From assembly GCA_003820635.1 (NCBI GenBank), contig RPOS01000117.1, positions 1 through 9,388 of the forward strand: DNA of 9,388 bases, given 5' to 3'. Under the pieces are notes generated by a model that was not told where the DNA came from, searched no databases, and saw only the letters and a program-made list of their open reading frames with translations. Source of the DNA: Verrucomicrobiaceae bacterium (GTDB lineage: Bacteria; Verrucomicrobiota; Verrucomicrobiae; Verrucomicrobiales; Akkermansiaceae). The position numbers and the translations under genes were made by a program. Numbering within the stretch: position 1 is the first letter of the stretch; every line of letters starts with the position of its first letter. Shown here one piece after another: positions 1 through 7,057 of this stretch.

Positions 1-2243
1 ATCTCACTGATGCCGCCGAAGTCACCACCGTCCATGTTGAACAGCGAGTTGAACGCGGTGGGGGCGAAACCGGACACCGGCAGGAAGCCTTTGGGCGGCA
101 CGACGTAGCGGCAACCCAACACCGAGCGCAGCTGCTCGAAGCCAAGCGGATATTGCGAGCCACCGGCCCTTGCGCCACCGGAGTAGAGGCGCAGGAAGCC
201 GCCGAAGTCGCGGTCCGCAGTGCCGTAGTCCATGTCCACCGGGCCGAGCAGGACCGAGTTGTTCCTGGACTTGGAGAGCGCGCGCAGTGCCACGTAGTCA
301 CCCTTGAGGATGGCTCCGGAGAACGAGGCGGTGCCACCATCCGGCAGGTTCATGGCGAGCGCGAGCCTGCCATTGCGATCAATGCTGCCGACGGCCGTGG
401 CGTCACCGCGCGGGCCCTGGGCCAGCGAGGAAGTCGTGCTGATGGCCATCGTCACCCGGCCGGTAACCGGATACGGGTTGGACTTACCATACTGTGCCTG
501 GCGCAGCTCGATGCCGAGGGTTTGCCCGGTCGAGGTCTCCGCATTGCCGAGGATGATCCAGTTGCCCGTGGTCTGCTCGACCAGTTTGAGCTTGATGGAA
601 ACCACATTTGGCAGGCCTGCCGGGGCGGCACCGACGTAGTATCCCTCAGAATTGAAACTGCCCTTGAAGCTGCCCTTGAGCGACGGGGTGAGGCCGGCCA
701 GCGAGGACGAGAAGGCACCCTTGGTGTTCAGACTGAGCGTCTGGCGGGCGATGTGGCCCTGCTCCGGATCGAAGATCAGGCCTTCATAGCTGCCAGCCAC
801 GCCGGGAGCGGTGAAGGAAATGATCGGGCCACCGGAACCAAGCGACGGAACACCCGCAAATGGATCGCGGACGAGTGGATCCGTGCCGTTCTGGATCTCA
901 TCGTAATCCGAATAGCCATCGCCATCAGTATCACTGGCGCCCGGGTTGGTGGCGGTTTTCTCAAGCAGGTAGCCGCGGGTGGTGTTGACCTGGGCGGAAT
1001 TCCAGCCAAAGGAGGTGCCGGAGTTGAGGAAGGCCGCCTGGCGGGTGCCGACAACCGGGAGATCGACCGTCCAATTGGAATAAGCGCCGGGGACGGGCGA
1101 GTAGATGCGGCCACCGCTGAGGCGGATGGTGGCCGTGGCCGTGGCGGCGGTGGTAAAGCCGCCACCGGTGAGGGTGACCGTGGGTGCGGAAGTGTAGCCG
1201 GTACCGGGGCTGAGGATGGTGATGCCGGTGACCTTGCCACCGCTCACGGTGGCGACTGCGGTCGCACCGGTGCCGCCACCACCCGAGAAGCCGACAGTCG
1301 GGGCGCTGGTGTAGCCCGCGCCGCCGCTGGAAACCGTGATGGTGGCAAGGTTGGCACTTACGATGGGGGTGAGAGACGCTGTGGCGGTGGCACCCGCACC
1401 GTTGCCACCGGAAAGAGCGACGGTGGGAGCGGAGGAGAAATTGGTGCCGGGATTGGCCACGGTGATGGCCGTCACCTGGCCGCCACTGATGGTAGCGGTG
1501 GCGGTGGCCCCTGTGCCGCCGCCGCCGGTGAAGGTCACGGTGGGGGGCGTGGTGTAACCGAAGCCGCCGTTGGTGACGACGATGGAGGAAACCCGGCGGG
1601 TCAATACGGCCTCCACCGGATTGCTCAGGGTGAGCGTGCGGGTGGAGGTGTTGATGGCAGTGATGGTGGTGTTTGCGGAGATGCCGGAGGCAAAGACCGG
1701 ACGCCCCACGGTGAAGGAAGCCGTGTTGCTGACATTGGTGAGGGTGGCATTTCCGGGCACGAAATCACCAACGGCTGCGGTGCCGATTTCCGGACCGGAG
1801 AGGCTGCCATTGGCGGAGACCCACTGGTAGCGGCCACTGGAAAGCGTGTCGTGCGCGCCGATCCAGAGCGGGGCAGTCAAACTGACGGAAGGATCGAAAT
1901 TGTTGGGCATGGGCACCGGTAGCGTGCCTGTGAGCAGTCCGCGCTTGATGGCGTAGAGTTTTTGCGGGCTGTCGATGACCGCCAGGCGGCCACCCTTGGC
2001 CTTGGCATCGGCGATGGCCTGCTCGAAGGTGAAGCTGCCCGCTATCGCTTCGAACGGATAGACCTCCACACGGTCCAGCAGACCGTCGTCATCCGAATCG
2101 GTGTCAAATGGGTTGGAGCCAAGGGCCAGTTCCTCGCTGTCGGAGAGGAGGTCCGAGTCGGCATCCTGGGCGAGTAGTGGATTCGTGTGGAAGAGCGCCG
2201 TCAATGCAATGAGAGGCAAAGTCCGGACGAAGAAGGTTTTCAT
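1..2243 (-). CDS. Large exported multidomain surface/secreted protein (partial, C-terminus outside window): TSP3 motifs, split C-type-lectin-like domain, GYTSAPTV repeats
   Basis: The frame is open from an ATG at 2243 to the left edge (747 codons, no stop). Residues 1-26 are a Sec signal peptide ending LLAQ. Residues 27-57 are Asp-rich and resemble bacterial thrombospondin type-3 calcium-binding repeats. Residues 69-150 resemble the first half of a C-type-lectin-like domain (AIADAKAKGGRLAVIDS, then LWIGAHD and GRYQWVSANG). The second half appears only at 379-429 (AYSNW, FGWNS, RGYLLEK). Between the halves lie a beta motif (165-212) and four glycine-rich GYTSAPTV units (218-373). A second TSP3 motif, DTDGDGYSDYDEIQNGTDP, follows at 438-456. 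Residues 484-735 resemble a beta-rich domain frequent in secreted verrucomicrobial proteins; I know no function for it. The gene starts 54 bp after the secretin gene, with no terminator between. It could be a surface adhesin or a substrate of the secretin, but that rests on context only. The canonical lectin cysteines and EPN/WND sugar-binding residues are absent, so sugar binding is doubtful. Confidence 0.85.
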   Translation of the reverse strand, partial: MKTFFVRTLPLIALTALFHTNPLLAQDADSDLLSDSEELALGSNPFDTDSDDDGLLDRVEVYPFEAIAGSFTFEQAIADAKAKGGRLAVIDSPQKLYAIKRGLLTGTLPVPMPNNFDPSVSLTAPLWIGAHDTLSSGRYQWVSANGSLSGPEIGTAAVGDFVPGNATLTNVSNTASFTVGRPVFASGISANTTITAINTSTRTLTLSNPVEAVLTRRVSSIVVTNGGFGYTTPPTVTFTGGGGTGATATATISGGQVTAITVANPGTNFSSAPTVALSGGNGAGATATASLTPIVSANLATITVSSGGAGYTSAPTVGFSGGGGTGATAVATVSGGKVTGITILSPGTGYTSAPTVTLTGGGFTTAATATATIRLSGGRIYSPVPGAYSNWTVDLPVVGTRQAAFLNSGTSFGWNSAQVNTTRGYLLEKTATNPGASDTDGDGYSDYDEIQNGTDPLVRDPFAGVPSLGSGGPIISFTAPGVAGSYEGLIFDPEQGHIARQTLSLNTKGAFSSSLAGLTPSLKGSFKGSFNSEGYYVGAAPAGLPNVVSIKLKLVEQTTGNWIILGNAETSTGQTLGIELRQAQYGKSNPYPVTGRVTMAISTTSSLAQGPRGDATAVGSIDRNGRLALAMNLPDGGTASFSGAILKGDYVALRALSKSRNNSVLLGPVDMDYGTADRDFGGFLRLYSGGARAGGSQYPLGFEQLRSVLGCRYVVPPKGFLPVSGFAPTAFNSLFNMDGGDFGGISE
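1125..1592 (-). repeat. Four tandem glycine-rich GYTSAPTV-type protein repeats (coding)
   Basis: Residues 218-373 of the exported protein consist of four diverged units of about 35-45 residues. Each has a hydrophobic strand (IVV, ITV, ITV or ITI), then a GxGYTSAPTV-like turn (FGYTTPPTV, TNFSSAPTV, AGYTSAPTV, TGYTSAPTV), then a Gly-rich stretch and an ATATAT-like strand. Similar units are common in large surface proteins and phage structural proteins, where they probably form beta folds. The DNA copies are imperfect but similar enough to be a possible site of copy-number change. Confidence 0.8.
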
Positions 2244-2297
2244 AAAGAGATAAGATTAAGCGAGTGGGTGGCGTTGTAAGACGGGAGGTTACGGGGC

Positions 2298-4907
2298 TCA
2301 GAGCGGAGGCAGGACGCCATCGAGGGATTCCGGGCCATCGGCCGCCGCGGGAATGGTGGCACCGGCGTCGGCACCGCGGAGCGGGCGGCCGGTGGCATCG
2401 ATGATCTGGGCGGTGACGAAGACGATGAGGTTGCTCTTGATGCGGTTCTCGGACTTGGTCTGGAACAGGCGGCCGATGAACGGGATATCTCCAAGGATGG
2501 GCACGCTGTCCTCGACGTTCTGGACGTCCTCGCGCATCAGGCCACCGATGGCGACGGTGTAGCCGTCATAGATGGTGAGGGCGGTGTTGACGCGGCGGGA
2601 CGAGAAGACCGGCATCTCGATGCGGTTCTCGGTGAGGGTGATCTGGACCGGGTTGCCGGCAATGTCGGTGCCGCCGGACTGGATGGGGCTGCCGTAGTTG
2701 ATGAAGCCCTCGAACTCGACGATTTCCGGCACGAAGCGCAGGTCGATCATGAAATCGTTCTCACCGATGGTGGGCTCGATTTCCAAGGTAATGCCGGTAT
2801 TGCGGGTCTCGAAAGCGGTGGGCGTGGCCGGAGTGACCGGGAAGGAGGAAACACCTCCACCGATGCCGCCGCCACCACCGCCGACGGTGTCGGAGCCGAC
2901 CTGGGTGGGCAGTTCCGGGGGTTCGTATTCGGTGGGGTAGATGAATTCACGGATGATCTCGATGGTCGCCTTCTGGCCGGAGCGGGCAGTGACGGAGGGA
3001 GCCGTCATGAGGTCCGTGCCCTTTTTCTGGGAAAGGCCGCGCATGATCACCTTGATGTCACCATCCGAGAAAAGGCCGGTGAGGGCCATGATGCCCGGTG
3101 CCACACTGGCGTTCTGCGCGGTGCGGTCCGGATTGTTAAGGACGGCGTCAATGTTGTTGCGGTTGATGGCGCCATCACCGCTGCGGTTGCCGGCGGTGAG
3201 GATGTTTGAGACCTCGTTCGCGCCGGCAGGGACGCCCGGGATGAGGGGGCCGGAAAAATCCGAACCGGTGCGCGGCATGCCGCTGCCGGTGGTGCCACCT
3301 GAACCGAAGACGGTGCCCTCGGAGTTGGCGCTGAAGGGACCGATGACCCAGTCGAAGCCGAGTTCCTCGCCGTTTTCCTGGGAAATCTCGACGAACTTGG
3401 TGGTGATTTTGACCTGCTTGGGCTGCTGGTTGATGAGCGCGCTGACGAGCTGCTCCACCTTGTCGAGCTCGGTGGGGGTGTTGGTGACGAGCAGGACGCC
3501 GTTGGAGCTGAGGGTGGCGGAAGTTCCTTCCCCAAAGTTGACGCCGGAGGTCTTGAGGAGATCGATGATGGGCCTGCGGGCCGTCAACTTGGCCGCACTG
3601 CCGCCGGCAGGTGCCTCGGCAAAGGGATCCGCCTCGCCGCCGCCGCCCTCGGCCCCGCCGCTGTCGAGCGAGGATTGGAAATCCGGCGGCACGCTGAAGG
3701 TGCGGGTGAAGACATCCTCGTCGGTCTCGGTCTGGGGGACCAGGGTGACGGCGAAGTCATCCACCTTGTAGCGGAGCTTGGTCTGATCACAGATGTATTT
3801 GAGGGCCACGGCGAGCGGCACATTGCGGATGCGGAGCTCGCGGACACGCAGCGTGGCGGGATCACCACCACCGAGCGGCAGGCCCTCGGCAGCGCCATCG
3901 GCGGCATCAAGGCCGGCATCGGCATCACCACCACCGACGGCGGCGGCCCTGGGGCGGCGGACGACGAAGTTGACACCCTTGCGGGCGGGGTCGAGCTCCA
4001 AGGTGTCGAGCTCGGCGGAGCGCAGGCGGAGGAAGTCGATGGCCTCCTCCACAGTGGTGTCCTCGAAGTCGATGCGCGGGACAATGATGCGGCGGAGTTT
4101 CTCGGTGATGTAGGCGACGCCTCCAATATCGCTGCCCTGAGTCCTGCCATCATCCGTCAAAACCGGGGCCTCGGCGGGAACCGTGAGTTCCCATGCGGCG
4201 TCCACTTGGCCGAGCAGCTCGGCGCGGGTCTGATCGTAAGCGGCGCGGTAGTAGTCCGACTTTGCGGCGGCGATGCGCTCCATGCCACGGCGGGCGGCGG
4301 AGTTGTAGGGATCGATGCGCAGGACGTTTTCGTATTCGCGCTTGGCGGCGTCGAACTTGCCGAGGTTGAAGTTGCCTTCCGCAGTGTAGAGGGTGCGGCG
4401 GACCTTGTCCACGTTCTGGCTGTGCTCATAGGTGAGCGCGGGATTGGTGCGGATGGGATCGTCCAGATAACCGAGCTCGCGCTTGGCGATGGCGTTGTTG
4501 GGATCCACGGCAATGACGTTGTCGAGCAGGGTGCGGGCCTCGGTGTATTTGCCCACCTTGCGGTGCTGCATGGAGAGGGCGACGCTGGCATCGGCGAGAT
4601 GCTCGGTGTAGCTCTGGCGGCGGTCAGCAAACATCGGTGCATCCGGCACTTTCTGGAGCGCTTGGGAATACTTGTCCACGGCCTGTTGGTAATCCCCCTT
4701 GGCATAGGCATCACGGCCTTCGGCGAGAAGGCGGTCGGCTTCGGCCACGTCGTTCTGGCGGCGGACCATTTCACGTTGGGCAAGGCTGCTGTAGCCGTAG
4801 CCGCCTTCACCGGCGTTTGCCACGGTGATGACTGCTGGCAGGGTGGATGCTACGGCCATCAGGGCGACGGCGGTGCGGCTGGGGCGATACATGGACGGAT
4901 GTTGCAT
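2298..4907 (-). CDS. Amuc_1098-family type IV pilus outer-membrane secretin (PilQ-like) with N-terminal TPR domain
   Basis: This is an 869-residue secretin that should form the outer-membrane ring of the pilus-like system. A signal peptide ends near residue 32 (TVANA|GEGG); there is no lipobox cysteine. Residues 57-212 hold three TPR-like units, for example AYAKGDYQQAVDKYSQAL and YENVLRIDPYNSAARRG. Residues 271-391 look like secretin N-domains, including an STN-like segment (VPLAVALKYICDQTKLRYKV). An N1-like segment (NGVLLVTNTPTELDKVEQLV) covers 469-488. The secretin core begins around 497 (KQVKITTKFVEISQ, LGFDW) and carries the family signature near the end (VAIGGLMRED, VPILGDIPFIGRLFQ at 802-816). 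Gly/Ala/Asp-rich insertions lie at 322-349, 413-437, 525-605 and 671-690. A second in-frame ATG at residue 6 (position 4892) gives a more typical signal peptide and may be the true start; neither start has a Shine-Dalgarno sequence. It lies 74 bp downstream of the Amuc_1099-like gene. The family call rests on architecture plus gene order. Confidence 0.93.
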   Translation of the reverse strand: MQHPSMYRPSRTAVALMAVASTLPAVITVANAGEGGYGYSSLAQREMVRRQNDVAEADRLLAEGRDAYAKGDYQQAVDKYSQALQKVPDAPMFADRRQSYTEHLADASVALSMQHRKVGKYTEARTLLDNVIAVDPNNAIAKRELGYLDDPIRTNPALTYEHSQNVDKVRRTLYTAEGNFNLGKFDAAKREYENVLRIDPYNSAARRGMERIAAAKSDYYRAAYDQTRAELLGQVDAAWELTVPAEAPVLTDDGRTQGSDIGGVAYITEKLRRIIVPRIDFEDTTVEEAIDFLRLRSAELDTLELDPARKGVNFVVRRPRAAAVGGGDADAGLDAADGAAEGLPLGGGDPATLRVRELRIRNVPLAVALKYICDQTKLRYKVDDFAVTLVPQTETDEDVFTRTFSVPPDFQSSLDSGGAEGGGGEADPFAEAPAGGSAAKLTARRPIIDLLKTSGVNFGEGTSATLSSNGVLLVTNTPTELDKVEQLVSALINQQPKQVKITTKFVEISQENGEELGFDWVIGPFSANSEGTVFGSGGTTGSGMPRTGSDFSGPLIPGVPAGANEVSNILTAGNRSGDGAINRNNIDAVLNNPDRTAQNASVAPGIMALTGLFSDGDIKVIMRGLSQKKGTDLMTAPSVTARSGQKATIEIIREFIYPTEYEPPELPTQVGSDTVGGGGGGIGGGVSSFPVTPATPTAFETRNTGITLEIEPTIGENDFMIDLRFVPEIVEFEGFINYGSPIQSGGTDIAGNPVQITLTENRIEMPVFSSRRVNTALTIYDGYTVAIGGLMREDVQNVEDSVPILGDIPFIGRLFQTKSENRIKSNLIVFVTAQIIDATGRPLRGADAGATIPAAADGPESLDGVLPPL

Positions 4908-4981
4908 GGTGGGCTGAGGTTTTCTGGCGAGGTTTGAGGGACTTGAAAAGCGATTTCTAAAGGAAAGCGGGGGTTAGTGAC

Positions 4982-6034
4982 TCAAGGGTTGAACTGCGGG
5001 AAGCCACCCTTCTTGATTTCCACGGTCTGGCGGTTTCCGGCGGCATCCGGGTATTCGACGATGACGGAGCCCGGAGTGACGGATTTGAGGAAGTAATCCT
5101 TGGCCGGAGCGTCCGGCGGCAGGGCAAAGGCGGTGTTTTCCTCGACCTTGATTTCATTGCCGGCCATTCCCAAGGCTTCCAGCGAGAGGATGGCGGTGCG
5201 GTCATACTGCACGTGCTCGTTCTTGCGCTCCTCGGAGAGTGGCGAGGGGATTTCATAAACGAGGCCTTTTTTGTTAGGCCGCTGGTCCTCGATGCGGACG
5301 ATGGTGACCTCCATCTCGATGTTGATCTTCTTGTTGAGTTCCTTGCGGACCTCGGAGCCGAGCAACTTGAAGCGGTTTTTCATGGGCTCCTTGCTGAAGA
5401 AGAGTTCGTCCGGGCCGATCATTTCAGCGGCGGTGACGCGGTTCTTGCGGCCCTGGCCATCCTCGTAGGTGAAGGGGAACTTGCCCTCGGAGCCGTAGCC
5501 CGGGCGGATGACCCAGGCGAGGCTCTCGTCCTTGGCATACATCAGCTTGGCGATGAGCGCCGGGAAGGACTTGGCCGAGTTGGGATCGGTGTTGGCGAGG
5601 AACTCCTCGCGGTTGGAAAAGCCGTCGCCATCCGGATCGCGGTCCGGGGAATCGGCGTAACCGGGATCGATGCGGTTCTCGATCCACCAAGTATTGGGGA
5701 TGGGCGGGTGGATGGGCGCGTCCTTGAGCAGATCGACGGGTTTTTCCGGCGCGCTCCTGGCGACGAAGAGGGCGATGCCGGTGAAGAGATCGACGGGCCG
5801 CTCGGCATCAAGCGCTTGTTTCCAAGTGCGGTCGAGTTGCATGGACTGGAGCGCCATGGGGATGCGCTCGGCACCGGCGACGGCGGTGTTGTTATTGCCC
5901 GCGCCCTTGAGGCCGGTGCCGAAGTCCTCATCGACGCCGCCGGACTTGGACCAACCGAGGTAGGCGAGGCCGAGAGCGACCGCAACAGCTCCGCCGAGCG
6001 CGGCTTTTTCGTAATTCTTGGAAAACCAGGACAT
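4982..6034 (-). CDS. Amuc_1099-family pilus-like system protein, bitopic, with TSP3/EF-hand-like motif (PilP position)
   Basis: This is a 350-residue protein beginning MSWFSKNYEK, with a single membrane span at about 11-27. The rest is predicted periplasmic. Residues 130-155 carry a thrombospondin type-3-like calcium-binding motif (DPDGDGFSNREEFLANTDP). The region from about 160 to the end is mixed alpha/beta to beta-rich. It closes with a small beta segment (YFLKSVTPGSVIVEYPD, QTVEIKKG, 314-342) that resembles, by eye, the C-terminal beta domains of PilP/GspC-type proteins; that resemblance is inference. The frame stays open upstream to 6301, but that part lies inside the preceding gene and reads as out-of-frame Pro/Ser/Arg-rich sequence. 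The start at 6034 fits the 28 bp gap and the membrane anchor. It sits between the PilO-like and secretin genes, the place PilP occupies in pilMNOPQ operons. Biochemical function is unknown. Confidence 0.88.
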   Translation of the reverse strand: MSWFSKNYEKAALGGAVAVALGLAYLGWSKSGGVDEDFGTGLKGAGNNNTAVAGAERIPMALQSMQLDRTWKQALDAERPVDLFTGIALFVARSAPEKPVDLLKDAPIHPPIPNTWWIENRIDPGYADSPDRDPDGDGFSNREEFLANTDPNSAKSFPALIAKLMYAKDESLAWVIRPGYGSEGKFPFTYEDGQGRKNRVTAAEMIGPDELFFSKEPMKNRFKLLGSEVRKELNKKINIEMEVTIVRIEDQRPNKKGLVYEIPSPLSEERKNEHVQYDRTAILSLEALGMAGNEIKVEENTAFALPPDAPAKDYFLKSVTPGSVIVEYPDAAGNRQTVEIKKGGFPQFNP

Positions 6035-6062
6035 GGGAAAATGGGCGTGGAGTCGGGGATGA

Positions 6063-7028
6063 TCAGGGAAGTTTCTTGGCAGGCAGGAACTGCAGGATGT
6101 CCAGCCGCAGGAAGACATGGACTTCCTCATTGCCGAGGACCTGGGCGAGGATGCGGCTGGAGTCAGCGGGCGTGGGCGCGGCTGCCTCGCCGGCACCTTC
6201 CGCAGCGGGCTCGTCGCCCGGCAGGACGATGGCCCCGCCGAAAACATCGCCAGAGGCGGGAGCGGCGGGAGCCGCAGTGGCGGGCTTGTCGAACTTGGCA
6301 TCGGCGGCGCGCGGCGCTTCCTTTTTGGAGTTGGTGATGCGCAGTGAGCGGATCACGACGTATTGCGGGTCCAGCTTGACGATGGAGGAGAGGAACTCGC
6401 GGACGGATTGTTTCGGGCCGGTGAAGGTGATTTCCAGCGGCAGCGGGCGGGCGACGTCGTTCGGCTGGGGTTGGTAGGCATTTCCCTGTTCCTCCGGGAG
6501 GGGTGGGCGGTGGATGTTGATCAGGGCCGAGGCACCGGACTTGGAGAGGGCGAGGAGGAGGTGCTTGATGCCGCCGAGCTGATATTCCAGCAGGCCGGTG
6601 GCATTGCCGCCTGCGAGCGTGGTCTTGTAGTTTTCAAAGCCGCAGAAAAACCCCTCGGGCACGGTGGTTTCGGCATCGGCGAAGGCCTTGAGCACCTCTT
6701 CGTTGACGGACTTGAGGCGGTTGGTGAAATCCTGGGGCGAGACGTTGGCGATCTCCTTGGGGCGGAAGGCTTCGAAGGCGGCCTGGAGGGACTCGGTGGC
6801 CTTGCGGTATTCCTCAAGCGCCTTGTTCTTGCCGTCGCGGTTTTCCGCACGGGGGTAGAGTGCGAGGCTCTCATGGGAAGAAGCTTCGGCGGCGGCGGCA
6901 TCGAATTGCTCCTTGGCCTGCTCGTAGCGGGAAGCGCCCTTCGATCCCACGAAGAACAGGACAATCACACCGAGCAGGGTGCCGCCGGCGAGGGCCACGA
7001 GAAACTTGTTATCCTTGATCCAACTCAT
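6063..7028 (-). CDS. Amuc_1100-family pilus-like protein (bitopic, PilO-like position)
   Basis: This 321-residue protein resembles Akkermansia Amuc_1100 in length, layout and motifs as I remember that protein. Residues 9-27 form one membrane span after a short MSWIKDNK head. There is no signal-peptidase site, so it should be anchored in the inner membrane with a periplasmic body. Residues 33-93 are helical and coiled-coil-like. A first alpha/beta domain spans about 98-175 and ends in the motif HRPPLP. A second has strands at 196-235 (LPLEITFTGPKQSV, YVVIRSLRITN) and a returning strand pair at 300-316 (NEEVHVFLRLDILQF). An Ala/Pro-rich loop (236-288) splits the second domain. The layout of membrane span, coiled coil and two small alpha/beta domains matches PilO/GspM-type proteins. 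The gene starts 29 bp after the PilM-like gene. Amuc_1100 is known as a host-signalling protein; nothing here tests that role. Confidence 0.9.
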   Translation of the reverse strand: MSWIKDNKFLVALAGGTLLGVIVLFFVGSKGASRYEQAKEQFDAAAAEASSHESLALYPRAENRDGKNKALEEYRKATESLQAAFEAFRPKEIANVSPQDFTNRLKSVNEEVLKAFADAETTVPEGFFCGFENYKTTLAGGNATGLLEYQLGGIKHLLLALSKSGASALINIHRPPLPEEQGNAYQPQPNDVARPLPLEITFTGPKQSVREFLSSIVKLDPQYVVIRSLRITNSKKEAPRAADAKFDKPATAAPAAPASGDVFGGAIVLPGDEPAAEGAGEAAAPTPADSSRILAQVLGNEEVHVFLRLDILQFLPAKKLP

Positions 7029-7057
7029 ATTTCAAAAACGGCTGATGATTGCTGGCA

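Noticed and set aside
1125..1592. Repeat block considered as CRISPR or non-coding tandem repeat
   Set aside because: The units are diverged, in frame, unspaced and encode a known type of protein repeat.
153..1922. 589-codon open frame on the plus strand, rich in Gly, Ala and Asp
   Set aside because: It is antisense to the exported protein gene, which has a signal peptide and recognisable domains. The plus-strand product mirrors the repeats and has no domain-like features.
2244..2262. AT-rich patch before the ATG at 2243, possible promoter -10 element
   Set aside because: The best hexamers match the consensus at only about three of six bases with poor spacing. Not enough to call a promoter.
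3675..4937. 420-codon open frame on the plus strand
   Set aside because: It is antisense to the TPR and N-domain part of the secretin gene, with no recognisable domain.
6035..6301. N-terminal extension of the Amuc_1099-like frame
   Set aside because: It overlaps the end of the Amuc_1100-like gene in another frame and reads as Pro/Ser/Arg-rich shadow. The ATG at 6034 gives a proper membrane anchor.
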